Assembly: GCA_903813345.2 (NCBI GenBank)
Contig: CAIIXF020000007.1
Location: forward strand, 3,975,730 to 4,039,729
Length of the DNA: 64,000 bases
Reading direction: 5' to 3'
Source: Owenia fusiformis
Taxonomy: Eukaryota > Annelida > Polychaeta > Sabellida > Oweniidae
The position numbers and the translations under genes were made by a program. How positions within the stretch are numbered: the stretch's first letter is position 1; each line of letters opens with the position of its first letter. Of the stretch, positions 1-11,987 are shown one piece after another. Under the pieces are notes generated by a model. It was not told where the DNA came from. It did no database searches and was given only the letters and a program-made list of their open reading frames with translations.

Positions 1-172
1 TAAATTCAAATGTATTTAACTTATGATTTACCGTTATAACTGTTTTCTATGCAGGGTTACTTAATGCACTGTAAATTTAAATATATTTCCAGGTGGGTCA
101 AATGATGAAAATGTTTCCAAGGACTATAACTGCAGAGCTTCTTCTATCAGTGTGTGATTTATCACAAAACAC

Positions 173-470
173 TGGCAAGCTAATAGCTGCCAAATCAATA
201 GCCCAATTGGCAGTTACTTTATGAGTGTTCACAGCTTATGACATATTGGCAGCTATTTGGTGACTAAAAACTTGTCGAATCAATGGCTATTACTAAGATA
301 AAAATCAAAAGTTGTCAATTCAATCTTTAGATTGGCAATTGCAATATCAAGATTGGCAGTTACTCCTTGGAACAGTTGGCAGTTACTATTGAACATCTAC
401 TTTAAAGCTCTTAAACAAACAAAACATTAAATTGGCAGTTGTATTAAGGGCAGCTGCACTAAATAAGTAA
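173..470. repeat. irregular TTGGCAGTTACT repeat tract
   Basis: The words TTGGCAGTTACT and ATTGGCAGCT recur about eight times at irregular spacing, separated by AT-rich filler. No coding potential was seen. It may be a decayed minisatellite. Confidence 0.5.
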
Positions 471-570
471 TATTTCAAAATCTCTTGTAGAAGTTATTAT
501 GATTAATGGCAATAAAATCTCTTGATGAAAAAAAAAAGTTATTTTTTATCAAAATAATATCTGATAAACT

Positions 571-860
571 ATGACAGTAAAACCTCTCATGTCAAACTGG
601 TCTCATGTCGAAGTGGCACCACTTTTAAAAGTCAGTGGCCTCCCTGACTAAATATTCATTGAACCTCTTTTAGTGGAACATTTTTATGCAAAACAGTGTT
701 CCACTTACACAAGTTTCACCAGAAGTGGTGACATATCATTTAAGTCTCCAATGTTTTGTTGATGGTGTTCGGCGGTTGGTTTTCAGTGTTCAGTACTTGG
801 TGTTCGGTGATCAGGCAGCGTCTGTAACAAATGGTAGGTGTTCACACTTTGCCTTGTTCT
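571..860 (+). repeat. dispersed repeat fragment (head of the GTCACC-hairpin family)
   Basis: Positions 718-840 carry a CACC...GGTGACATAT hairpin, then 'ttcggcggttgg' and 'gcgtctgtaacaa'. This is the same order as the heads of the big tandem-array element at 19505 and 21293. The preceding part (571-600) starts 'cagtaaaacctctcatgtc', like the start of the TA-flanked element at 40280. A short open frame here has no recognisable protein and is not called a gene. Confidence 0.5.
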
Positions 861-2510
861 ATGTAATCTGAGAAATGACCAGTACAATATGTAGTTTGAA
901 AGAACTTATAAATCATGTAAAAGGGCATGCTGCATACTCCTTGTTTGCTAGAAATTTTACAACATTGTACAACAAAATATTTGCAATAAAAATGTGCAAA
1001 ACTTAAAACATGCATGAAAAGGAAATTAAATATAAAAATGAAATAAATATAAACAATCTTTATAACAGTTGTATTGTTATCTGTGGTAAACCATACATTG
1101 AGGTTGATAGTCCCTTAGCAATTTTTGTTTTTTACCCTCAAATATGTAAGGGCTCAAGTCAAGCTATCAATCTTTTGCACCATTAATTGACTGCTAGCTC
1201 ATATCAGACATACCTTTCCCCTGTTCTTCAAACCTTATTGAATATTTCAGTTACGTAATTTACTCTCATGTTTTTCTATAGCAAAATGAGGCTTCCCCCT
1301 CTACACCATTATCTAACAAACTGACAAATATAATTATCTTTGCAAAATATATTACATTTTGTATAAAGCTGAATGTCCAAAGCAAAGTATTTTGATTCAA
1401 TGAGAAGTAAAAATATCAAAATAAACGTTTATGATCATTTTGTTATTGGCTTGCCTTATATCTGTCAATAGATTCAGCTGGTATAAAATGTGATAACGAA
1501 TGTTTATTGTTAAAGAATCTGATTACTCTAATGATAAATGTTGCTTTTATTTTAATCATGAATTTGTATTTGTTGGTTTCAAATGTAAAGTTCCTCTTGC
1601 AGAGTAAACTAGTTAATCTGAAAAATGTAAGATTTTTTGATCTACATTAGGTTACTGCAGTATCAGATCTAGCAGGGTGTCTCCATTTTAGCATGTTTTG
1701 GGTCCAATTTCTAAAAATCTAGTGCATACTTTAAACTCCAGAGTTATACAATAATTAAGTAATGTAGTCACTACATTTATTAATTAAAGCCCCCGATAAA
1801 TCGGGCTACGTATACCGCCGTGTTTACATTAGGGGATTAGAAGAGTTTATTTTTACTTTAGGTATGCAAGCAATATTAATATTTGGCCTTCATGCATGTA
1901 CTTGTGTGTACAATCAGCATGCCCTTCAATAGTATATAAGCCAGGCTATTCAAGTACAACATAATGTACACTATTTATGTGTGTACAACATGGGAATACA
2001 ATTCCCTGGGAAACAAAACACAAATACTTTTTATATGTTCAAAATGAGCCATTTGATTGATGCATACACTTAATACCTTAATATATAAACATCTACAAAG
2101 TATATCTAATAGTCATTTTCAATCCCAATGGTGAAACTTGCCTGGTTACGATTATATGGGAAATCAACACGGGACGATAGTTGTTCACCTTCCTGCCTTA
2201 CCTCTGAAGCCTGTACCCTGGAATCTCTTTATATAGGTTAGCGAGAGCGCTGCGCCTGCGCAGTTTTAAACTTTGGCGCACACTTTAAGGAAGATTCTAC
2301 ACTTCTGTAGCAAATTATACACTTTGGATCTTAAATAACTTCACCAATTGATTACTTAGAGTACCTTTAGCATATCTTTTGGGAGATATTATATTTGAGA
2401 TGGTAAAGAATATATTGCTAGTCATTAATTTGTACAGGCTGCTTGCAATTTTGTCACCCCTATACCTTTCAATATTGGAATTGGTAAAGTAAAACAGGTC
2501 AAGATTCAGT
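861..2510. other. intergenic AT-rich stretch, no gene recognised
   Basis: No convincing coding exon was seen on either strand. A GC-rich island near 2240-2270 contains TGCGCCTGCGCA (2251-2262), which resembles an NRF-1 site. No transcript could be attached to it. Confidence 0.4.
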
Positions 2511-2641
2511 CTATAGACCTATTAACAGGTTCACTGTCAGTTTGTTCATTATTTCTATTGGCAATGATGAAATAAAACTGGTTAAGATCATAAGCCAGGT
2601 ATTCTTTAAGTCAGGCTTTAGGTCTATGGATCTATTTGACC

Positions 2642-4081
2642 TTAGCTGTGCCTCTGGTGTCTGATTGAAAGTTTTGTTGTATGATTGGCGTAATGTGGCC
2701 ATTCAAATTTCATTACTTTCTCATCATGAGCATATTGGTCTATACATTTCCTGTATGTCTGAATAAAGGACCAAAGTAGTCCACTTTCTGGCACACTCTC
2801 AGGGAATCCTTCATCCAGCAGGTGGCACCACCAGTCAGTGTCTTTTGTATATTTGACATGCTGTAAGAACCAGATAAATGCAGGGATGATATTAGACTTT
2901 TTAATTGGATGATATATCTCCCTACCTGGATAATCTACATCATATACAACATCATTCTGTAATGTTATATCGAATGTATCAGGTTCACACCCTGATTGAT
3001 TGTCCTTCCGTCCACACATATCCCTGACAACAGCCTCAAAACATTCACCCACGTTGTTACTCTTACATCTCACTTGATGTTTTAATACCAGAGTCTTCAG
3101 CGTGAAGGAAGATGTTTTCCCCCCAACAGTACAAAGTATATGGCTGATGAATTTCATGCATATAAACACTTGTTTATGCCATCTGGTTAAGACATGTTTG
3201 TTATCATTTGGTGGGTCTACAATGGATTCCATCCAGTGACAATCTTCAACAAAACATTTACATAATTTCAAATAGAATTTTTTCTCTACTTCCCCACCTA
3301 AAGGAACCATTACAGTTCTAGGTGAGCGACCAAATCTCTCTATGCAGAAACAGAGGTCAATATCAGTTGTTGTAAGGGGTGTTCCCAAGCGTAGCCATAT
3401 ACTTGGCCCATGGCAGTATTCATTCATACTACACACACCAACCGGATATGTGTCCTTAGGGCCATATTGTAAGTCAGCATATCCTTTAAATTTAGATCCA
3501 AGCCTAGATTCCAGTGAGTGTTTGATTGCGTGTTGTATTTTCTTAACAAGTTTACAAGATAATATATGTCTACCTTTGGTATATTTCTTCACCATATCAT
3601 CAGCAAATCCTTGTTTTAGGGAAGCAAGTCTGACTGTTACTACACCATAGCCTATATCTCCACCCCCATACCTAAAACAATCTTCTCCAAGATTCTCAAC
3701 CTGGACATTTTCATCATCTGATAGAGCTAAGGGGATCAAGAAATCACACTCATCTACAGATACAACTTTGGTTTTCTCATAGTGACTCCCTCGCCCAACA
3801 AGTTCTTTAGATTTGAATGCAGGTTCTTTTGCTCCTACATCAGCACAGAGATCCTGTACAAACCTCTCTACATAATCAGTGTGTTCTTCCAACTGTTCCT
3901 GTGTGTATTTCCCAGAACTATGGACTTCAGTCTTAACAGAAATAAATTCAACAAACTCTTCGAGGTTATCACCAATCCTGCTATAAGTAAATGTTGAACC
4001 TAGATATGCTGGAAATAGTCCTAATATCATTTCCTTTAAGCCATATAGATATTCCGATTTTCTGAATATAATGTTACCCAT
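2642..4081 (-). CDS. cGAS-like receptor (Mab-21 domain nucleotidyltransferase), single exon
   Basis: Intact 479-residue frame with a good Kozak context (caacATGG). The fold signature of cGAS/Mab-21 proteins is visible in order: GRGS motif at residues 96-99 followed by HYEKTK; metal-binding pair E111-x-D113 (VDECDFLIPL); the GPSIWLRL strand at 225-232; and a third acid in TDIDLCFCIE, where D242 lines up with the third catalytic Asp of cGAS. A helical Mab-21 C-terminal half follows (WHKQVFICMKF near 301-311). Length matches animal cGLRs (about 350-520 residues). Family knowledge: cGLRs sense nucleic acid or other ligands and make cyclic dinucleotides that activate STING. Because all three acidic positions are kept, enzymatic activity is plausible, unlike many non-catalytic Mab-21 paralogues; this and the ligand are inferences. 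No transmembrane segment or signal peptide is evident. WDR75 starts 7.8 kb away on the other strand. A foldback element begins 69 bp upstream of the start codon. Confidence 0.88.
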   Translation of the reverse strand: MGNIIFRKSEYLYGLKEMILGLFPAYLGSTFTYSRIGDNLEEFVEFISVKTEVHSSGKYTQEQLEEHTDYVERFVQDLCADVGAKEPAFKSKELVGRGSHYEKTKVVSVDECDFLIPLALSDDENVQVENLGEDCFRYGGGDIGYGVVTVRLASLKQGFADDMVKKYTKGRHILSCKLVKKIQHAIKHSLESRLGSKFKGYADLQYGPKDTYPVGVCSMNEYCHGPSIWLRLGTPLTTTDIDLCFCIERFGRSPRTVMVPLGGEVEKKFYLKLCKCFVEDCHWMESIVDPPNDNKHVLTRWHKQVFICMKFISHILCTVGGKTSSFTLKTLVLKHQVRCKSNNVGECFEAVVRDMCGRKDNQSGCEPDTFDITLQNDVVYDVDYPGREIYHPIKKSNIIPAFIWFLQHVKYTKDTDWWCHLLDEGFPESVPESGLLWSFIQTYRKCIDQYAHDEKVMKFEWPHYANHTTKLSIRHQRHS

Positions 4082-4150
4082 GTTGATGTATTATTTATAT
4101 ATTTTCCAGAGTTGTACCTTTCTTAATAAGTCTTTATAAAGTTCCTTTAA

Positions 4151-4564
4151 GGTCAGGGTGCATGATGGGAAATTTTCTGCATTCCTCAATTGAGTCACAT
4201 GTTATTTTTCAAACAAGAATCACTCCTTCCCTTCATTGTCTATATCTTCCAGTTTTGCACAAAGAGTGCACTTATGTTCCTAGAAAAGACTTGTGAGAAG
4301 AATGTTTCGATAAAGTGTATAAAAAACAAGAAAATTCAGTGAAAAAAATCAGAAAATTTTCAGAATTTTTTTTCACTGAATTTTCTCATTTTTTATACAT
4401 TTTACAAAACAAACCTTCTCACAAGGCTTTTCTAGGCACAGAAGTGCATTCTTTGTGCAAACTTGGAAGATGCAGACAATGTGGGGAAGGAGTTATTCAT
4501 GTTTGAAAAATAACATGTGACTCAATTGAGGAATGCAGAAAATTTCCCAACATGCACCCTGTCC
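4151..4564. mobile_element. foldback MITE flanked by TTAA, just upstream of the cGLR gene
   Basis: The two halves are near-perfect inverted repeats around a palindromic centre (about 4310-4395). The left end GGTCAGGGTGCATGATGGG mirrors the right end, whose reverse complement is GGACAGGGTGCATGTTGGG. TTAA flanks both sides (4147-4150 and 4565-4568), as in piggyBac-type target duplications. The ends begin GG rather than the usual CC, so the superfamily is uncertain. No coding capacity. Confidence 0.7.
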
Positions 4565-4849
4565 TTAATGATCACAAGAACTTCCCAAAATATTCTCTTC
4601 AGTCTAACAGGCAATTGATTCAACAGACTTATTCACCAGTCACCTTATAATAAATATAAATGTTGAGTCAACACACAATACCTACTTAACATGGTCCTGT
4701 TATGTTTAGCTATATAAATCAATTGATTTTTACACAGCTATTGTAGCTTATAGCATTTGAAGTTCTTTGGAAAATGTATAAAGCAAGTAGTTTTAGGGGA
4801 ATCCCCTTTTAAAAACTACTGCGAATTTCCATTTGATTCATTCAATTAT

Positions 4850-4881
4850 ATCATGGGCTTTCATAGTTGAAAGCCCATGAT
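4850..4881. repeat. perfect 14-bp-stem hairpin
   Basis: ATCATGGGCTTTCA, a TAGT loop, then TGAAAGCCCATGAT. It stands alone in AT-rich DNA, and no terminator or gene is adjacent. Confidence 0.75.
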
Positions 4882-7470
4882 TATATCAACTTATGATGAA
4901 TGAAAATTACCATTTTAATCATCTATCAAATCTTTCCCTTTTGGTATTAGAAGATGTCATTGCGTTCTTATATGTTTCATTTTGTGCTCATTATACTGTG
5001 CACATTATACTGTACTCATAGTATTTTTCATGTGCGATTTAATTTTGCACTTTTTGCAAGTGTGGTAAAACACAAAAAATAATTTTTGCGAAGTTTGCCA
5101 ATCAACCGCTTGAATACCAGCCTCTAAAATGGGTTTGAAACCAGAGCATTTTTAATTTTTGGCCAAATTTATGGACATTTACCATCTAAAGACACAATAT
5201 GTGATGGTTGATTTCATATGAATAGTAAACATGGACCCATTACATACATTTTGAAACATAATTTGTGTAGATTGGATAAAAATTGTCAAAGTTCGAGCAG
5301 TTTTAGTGAAAACTTCTATGACAGATATGACTGTCGCTCTGGGTTCCCAGGGAATCTTATTTGTGACAGATATATCCATTGTTCTGGGTGTTCAAGAGAT
5401 TAAATCCTCAAATGACCACAAACTGCAGCATACCAATAACCAGTAAAAATAGGCATGACTATTTCCTCATTTAAGCAATATGAACATAAAAACAACAATG
5501 ATAGGTCTGATACATGTTTTATAAATAAAAATCAGGTTTATTTTTTCAGATTAAACAAAATACATTTCAGATCGAGTAGAGAAGAGCAATAGTCAATGTT
5601 TCTGTATCATCCAATTATTTAATATTCAAACAGTGAAAGTCTATGTCATGCAGTTGCATCAATCATTCAACAGGACTGGGCCAAATCTACAATTAAGCTG
5701 ACTTAGACAGCAAAAGGTGAATATCCTATCTCAGTTGTAAAAACTATTTAATCATTTTGGAAATTCCAGTCTGTCTCTACTCGGCTTGGTCTAAATCCAT
5801 CCATTGTTTATATTTCCTAATTTATATACACCCAATGTCTTATCTGTTTCCATGGTTACACAAGTAATGTCTCTAGGTTGTTTGTTGTTATTTTGTGAAG
5901 TGTTTCCATGGTAACAGCCTCAGAATGTTTGTTCTCATCACTGCCATAGAAGACTGGAACAAAGAAAATGAGAGAATGTTATGGTGATCATGTTTCAAAC
6001 GCAAAATAGACATGAATAGAGTAGTCCGCAGATTAATGTCACCACCTGTCATTTTTTACAGACGCAGACTGCTGAACACCAACCCAATCGCCGAACACAA
6101 AATTATAAGAGACTAATTATAATAATAATATATATGACACTTCTGGTGGTAACATAATAATATCAGCATCAGCGTGATGAGAGGAGTGTCATCTCTGTCA
6201 TCTGGGAAACAATACACATAACATATGACAACATATGACACATCGATTTTCACAAGATGTGACATAGAAAATTATCAAAGCAGCAAGGGATTTGTTATGC
6301 TAAGAAAAGGAGACAGACATTTTAAAATGGACCAACAGTACAGAGATACAACGGAGATGCCATTCCATTAAATTTCATTCCGAGGGAAGACAAACTAGAC
6401 ATAACGAAAGAAGTTTAACACATGGCCATGCTTAATGAACATGACCAAAGCATATGATGGCCTTTCATTGATCAGTATTTGGAAACATATCAATTTAGAA
6501 TATCCATCAATCTACATAAAGATGATATTACTGTATTATCAGCGAAAAAGAAAATGACAGGATGGTCATGTTTTGTAATATGATTATATAAAAAAGAATG
6601 CAATGCAAAGAACATTTTTAAAACCTGCGAATTTCCATTCATTTGATTAATTAAGTTTTATTTATACACATTGGTGCTTTTGACAGAGTGAGCATTCGAT
6701 GAATAAATTGTTTATTCCATACCTGAGTAAAGATATAGGTGGCATTCCAGGTTCACTGCCCTTCTTAAAGCCTGAAAGAAACCAACATAAAGTATTACTA
6801 AAAAAATTAAAGGCATGTTTAAATGCACTAAAACCTGTCTAACATGTCTAATCTGAACGCCATTGGGACCAGCTAAAAGCATTTGGATTAGAAGGTGTTC
6901 ACATTCCGACGTTTTCGCATTTGCAAAATTTTTTTTTTTTGAGGAAACATATCACATTCTCTAATAAATATTCATAGTTGACAACATAGCTTGATGACGT
7001 TCCAACAAATTACAGAATCTGGACATTATCTTTCCACTCTGATTTGAAATAATTGTCACGGGAAAACTCTATTTATAGGGTAAATAATTGATATCATGTT
7101 ACCATTCAAACTAAAATATGAAGAAAAGATTACAGGGCAAATATTGATCACTCAAGGATTGAGAGATGGTAAAGGTTAAGGTCAGTACAAGGGTCATATT
7201 TTTGGGTGGTCATTTCTTGGCTCTACTAATTTTGGTTAGCGATCGCTGGCGTGACTTGAAATACGCAAATTGCGGGACAGTTGGACGGCCTGTAATCTAG
7301 TGTCACTCCTGTAAATACCACTTGCGGGAAGGACAGTGTTTTTTAATACTTTAAAAACAAAGCCATGCCACATCCAATGGTGTGTATAGTAAGTTTAAGT
7401 GCATGTATAGTAGCCATATGAGGTATTAATGTAAAGTTCAGGGCAAGTACTTTTTAAGTGTACCATTCTT
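4882..7470. other. intergenic repeats, no gene recognised
   Basis: 6040-6180 holds an inverted fragment of the GTCACC-hairpin family ('gtcaccacc ... cagacgc ... cgccgaacac ... ggtggtaac'). 6828-6930 is a fragment of the family represented by the TA-flanked element at 40280 ('aaaacctgtctaa ... tctgaacgcc ... ggtgttcacattc'). Short frames between these have no recognisable domains. Confidence 0.4.
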
Positions 7471-7479
7471 AGTCCAAGA

Positions 7480-8260
7480 CAGTTGAACTAGCAAAATACG
7501 AAAAATGCGAATGGAAAATCACTATATCTTGAAAAATACTAATTCAATTATGTTCATTTTTTCAGGAAAAGAAAGAAGAGTCTGAGACTATGTATGTGTA
7601 GCTCCTGTTGTCAGTAAGTTGTAAAACATGATACCCTGGACACCTGCTCAAATGGCAGTTGTACTAGGAAAATATGAAAATGCAGTCAGAGGTAACTGCT
7701 ACGGCAATAAAACCAAATAACTTTCTAACCATGGTGTTTTGGCACTTCAGATTTGGCACAAATTATCCTCATTCAATGTGTAGTGAATTTGTGGAGTTTC
7801 ATCAAAATCACTCCAGGGACTTTACAGTCATGGTCAAAATGCCTTCTTAAGTATCCCTGAACCAGGGTGTTTGACTGCGATTTGAAAGCATTTCAACCAT
7901 GACTGTAAAGTCCCTGAAGTGATTTTGATTTCACTCTACAGATTAACCATACAGTGATTGAAGATGATTTGTGCCAAATTTGAAGAGCCAAAACACTATG
8001 GTTAGGAAGTTATTTATTTAATTTTTTTGCGGTTGCAGTCACCCCTGACTGCGTTTTTCTGATTTTCCTAGTACAACTGTCTTTTGAGCAAGTGCCCAAG
8101 GCATCATGTTTTGCAACTAACCATTTACAGGAGCTATACATACACAGTCTCTTCTTTATTTCCTGAAAATATGAACATAATTGAACCAGTATTTTTCAAG
8201 ATACTTGTATAGCGATTTCTTTGGGTTGCGTTTTTTTTTAACACCCTGTATTTAAACCTA
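7480..8260. mobile_element. about 0.78-kb foldback element
   Basis: Left arm (about 7495-7860) and right arm (about 7870-8250) are diverged inverted copies. For example 'aaccatggtgttttggc' at 7728 mirrors 'gccaaaacactatggtt' at 7986, and 'cctggacacctgctc' mirrors 'gagcaagtgcccaagg'. No target duplication could be assigned and no coding capacity was seen. Confidence 0.65.
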
Positions 8261-8689
8261 CAATAATCCATCATACACTTTTGAAATAGATCATACATGA
8301 CATCTAAAATTAGAACTGGCCATGTTGTATGTTGAATGTTTAAGTCGATCTCCAAGCCTTTCGTGAAGGTACGCAGCGAACGAAAGGAATTTTTAGAATG
8401 TGTTAAAGTATGATGATGGACTGCGGCAGCAAATACAGAAAATTAAATGTATGGGCAAAACATATTAAATGAAATAACTTTGCTTTATATTAATGTGGCA
8501 AAAGGGCCCAAACTGAGAACATAATGTCTCCTGGGTAAATTCTATCGTGTTTTTTCCTATGACTAGTGCGCACACACAATAAAAATCGACCAATCAAATT
8601 TGAGATGCGCAGAAAATACCCGCAGAGAACCAAATCAAAGAACCGAATCAGTTGTAGATTGCCCTTAGTGGAAAATAGTGATGTAGGTC

Positions 8690-9222
8690 AAAATTTACTT
8701 GAGTCTCTAGCCAATTCTTGGCTAGAAGTAATTCCATCTGAAACACCGTGAACTATTGTAAAATTTCTAGTCAGGCTTCAATAAATTTAAGTAATATTCT
8801 AAAAGCCGTCATGTTAATATTTTACGAATTGAAATGGAACTGGCTAGGCTCCTTGATGAGATATTGCATGATTTCGTCAGGATTTCGTCTAAAATTAAAA
8901 CAAACGGCTCTAAGAAAAATGGCGATATTCGAAAACTGGACAAAATGTCATTAACGTCTGACATTAGTAACTTGCTGTAAATTCTAAGTTAGCGATCCAG
9001 AAGATGTGAACTAATACATTGATCACTTCAATGCATGTTTTTGAATTTTTTGTGAGGTAATAAGACCAAAACTCGCAATTCAAATTGTGATGTGGAAAAA
9101 TGGCGACCATTTTATTTCTAATTTTATGATTACGACATGACCCGTATACAGCAGTAAAAAACATTCAGGGATTTATCTTTGGACGAAGGCCACGATATAG
9201 TGGCCTCTACATTGAAAGCCCA
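8690..9222 (+). repeat. dispersed repeat, copy 1
   Basis: The stretch from 'gagtctctagccaattcttggc' to 'gaaggccacgatatagtggcc' is shared with 16510-16925 (first part) and 19178-19250 (last part). It holds AAAAATGGCGATATTCG and 'gtaaattctaagttagcg' in the same order in both long copies. The family could not be identified. Confidence 0.65.
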
Positions 9223-9356
9223 TGGAAGAAGGTAAATCAAAATAGTTCCAACATGAACATGTTTACAACGTGTGTGCCCATCATCTAAGAATTAAGCAAA
9301 TGGTAGCAAACGCAAGTTACAATAAATGGACGCTGATATCTCAAAAAGTTACCTCC

Positions 9357-11425
9357 CTTTGATTTGATGTACACTCTGTTAAGCATGATGAAAGGCAAGA
9401 AGTTTAGTTAGAAATAAAAGAGTTATCTCATGAATGGGACCCTTACATAGCTCCTAAAAGGTAGAAGACACTAAATGGTGTAACACTATAAGCTGAATTT
9501 TGTCCACATAGAGCATGTGCACAATACTAAAGACATGTAAAATTGAACTGTCAAAAGAACTGAAATATACTTACCAGCTCGCCTCTTCCGGAAGTTATGA
9601 TACGTTATGGTGTAACTACGGTAATTAATTTTAAAATATTGAAAAAATCACAAAATACAAGTTCTGAGGTATATATCGCCATTCTTAAGCGAATTAGCCC
9701 ATACTATGACTATATATTCGCACCCCCATATACAGATATATATAAACTTCATCTTCACAATAAATTGAGCTTCTTTCAAATTTCCATTTTTTGAGATAAG
9801 TGCCATTTTCTTACAATTCAAGCCGTAAAAATAGTTGGAAAGTGCTTCCCAGTTGAGGTTAATGGCTTTTATACTTACATTAATGTATGGAGCACTTAAA
9901 ATGTACTTAGAATCGTATAAATAGCTCTATTCTGTGAGATTTATTTTTGTTTTTATTTTTACATTTTTCTCACCTCACAATTGAAGAGCTCCGCTGTTGA
10001 TTTACATTCAGTTACACGTATTTCATTTAAAATTCGCCATGATTGGAACAAATGATGGTTGGTTTATGTTTTATTCATTTAGTTTGTATTTGAATCTAGC
10101 TACTTAAACACAAAACATGTCTTCGTGTTATGCTAAAGAGCAAAGATCGCGAATTCTAGGTGAAGCCAATTATTTTGCACAAGTCATATCCTGATTGCAT
10201 CATAGTTACTTTGTACTAGTCACATCCTGATTGCATCAGCCAATTAACGTGATTTACAGTTTACACATGGTTTCAATATACATGTTATACTACTTCCTAG
10301 GGTAGTGTTTTTTATACTTTAAAAACGAAGCCATTTCGATCAGTTTTTATAATCTTTGGTAGAACTGAGAGGTATTGCAATACATATTTAAATTAATACA
10401 CATGAGTGTATTTGATGAACTCTCAAAAAATAAAACCCACAATAATATCTTTTTTATTCACAATTTCATGTCATTGTTTCTAACAAGTCGCCTCTTTCTC
10501 TCTTTTCTTTATTTTTGTCAACAGTCAAAATCGGAATTTAAAACTTGGTTTCTTTACAAGCTCTGCTTCTGTAAATACTAAATAACATGAAAAATGTTAA
10601 ACCTTACATCCTACACTTATTTGATATGAAATAGGCGATCATTGATATCATTTTTGTGCTGTTAAGTGTGGATCTTTTAATTTTTTAGTTAAACTTGATC
10701 GCTGATCTCTGTCGATGTGACGTCACGCATTAAGTATGCACGCATGGGCAGTACAATACATAAGGCAATATGGCGTCTTAGGCCTATACATGAGCCAGAA
10801 TGGAGGTCTGCAAGTTGAAATGAATGTGTTTGTTTATGCATCAATCGATCACACATATAATCCAGACAATCTTTCAAATCATATACTTAACATTGTAATG
10901 GATTTATTTATTTTGTGAGCTGACGTTCCCTTTAATTTTCATTGGTGAAGCAATGATTTTACCTAAAATGAGTCCCTGTCTTTGCATAGTGATATTTAAA
11001 AATCGAGAAGCAAAACCTATGTTGAATATACTGTGTATTTATGAAGTTTATATAGCCTAGGGGAACTCAAAAATATTGTTATTATATCGGCAAATTCGCT
11101 CGAAAATGGTTGTACACCCTAGAAATTGAATGTTGTTGATTTTTTCAATATTTTAAAATTAATTACCGTAGTTACACCATAACGTATCATAACTTCCGGT
11201 AGAGGCGAGCTGGTGAGTAATTTCTATTATTTTGACAGTTCAATTTTACATGTCTTTAGTATTGTGCACATGCTCTATGTGGACAAAATTCAGCTTATAG
11301 TGTTACACCATTTAGTGTCTTCTACCTTTTAGGAGCCATGTAAGGGTCCCATTCATTAGATAACTCTTTTATTTCTAACTAAACTTCTTGCCTTTTATCA
11401 TGCTTAACAGAGTTTAGATCAATCG
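9357..11425. mobile_element. about 2.07-kb terminal-inverted-repeat element
   Basis: Terminal inverted repeats of nearly 300 bp are plain. 'ctctgttaagcatgatg' (9371) mirrors 'tcatgcttaacagag' (11398), and the inner ends 'cgcctcttccggaagttatg' (9580) mirror 'cataacttccggtagaggcg' (11188). The interior is AT-rich without a transposase-like frame, so it looks non-autonomous. A 33-bp direct duplication lies at about 10183-10240. Confidence 0.75.
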
Positions 11426-11811
11426 ACCCCTATGAACAGGTACATTTTGATTTATAACACTATGGGGGGTAAGCGTTTCATAGTTGGTCACGAATGCCAT
11501 ATGTGCAAAATAGTGTTCAGAATTTTCGAATTTCGTGTTGAATAACGGTACTCAGACCAAAAGCCCGTGACCTCTTAGAATTCAAGTGGGCGATAATAAA
11601 GCAATCTACTCACCCAGGTATAGAATAGTTGGTATAAAGCCCCAGTGAAATGTAGTTTTTGCTATTGTAAACACTACTGACACCCTCCTCTTCATTTCGG
11701 GACTCATCTTCACCATTTTAGACTATTTAGATCGAATAATACCAGATAAATGGAAATATTGACAAAATGTGAAATTTTTAGTATTCTCGAACGTCGTATG
11801 TCACAACGCTT

Positions 11812-11852
11812 CTGATTGGTGGAAATCTTTAAGTTACGGAAATCTGACCAAT
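11812..11852 (+). promoter_or_regulatory. candidate WDR75 promoter elements (two CCAAT boxes)
   Basis: An inverted CCAAT/Y-box (CTGATTGG, 11812-11819) and a direct CCAAT (11848-11852) lie 38-78 bp upstream of the WDR75 start codon at 11890. No TATA box is evident, as is usual for a housekeeping gene. Function is inferred from position and motif only. Confidence 0.4.
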
Positions 11853-11889
11853 TAAAAGTTAGTTATTAAAATTATTAGAAAAATCCAAC

Positions 11890-11987
11890 ATGGAAGTTGA
11901 AACACATGTTCCTGAAAGTTTAGTCGTTTCTTTACGAAATGGTGCGAGTTTGGTGAAAGCTAAGCCTGTATTTTCATACGATTCTAA
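11890..11987 (+). CDS. WDR75: WDR75 exon 1
   Basis: Encodes residues 1-32 and two bases of codon 33. The start ATG has A at -3 and G at +4. It ends FSYDSK before donor GTGAGTA. The sequence matches the N-terminal FSADSK region of the family and precedes the first WD40 strand. No other in-frame ATG lies just upstream. Confidence 0.88.

Noticed and set aside
2251-2262. NRF-1-like site as a promoter
   Set aside because: The motif is good, but no gene start could be attached on either side, so no promoter is called.
4088-4100. TATATAAA-like box upstream of the cGLR ATG on the minus strand
   Set aside because: It lies only 10-20 bases before the ATG, too close to give a 5' UTR, and AT-rich words are common here.
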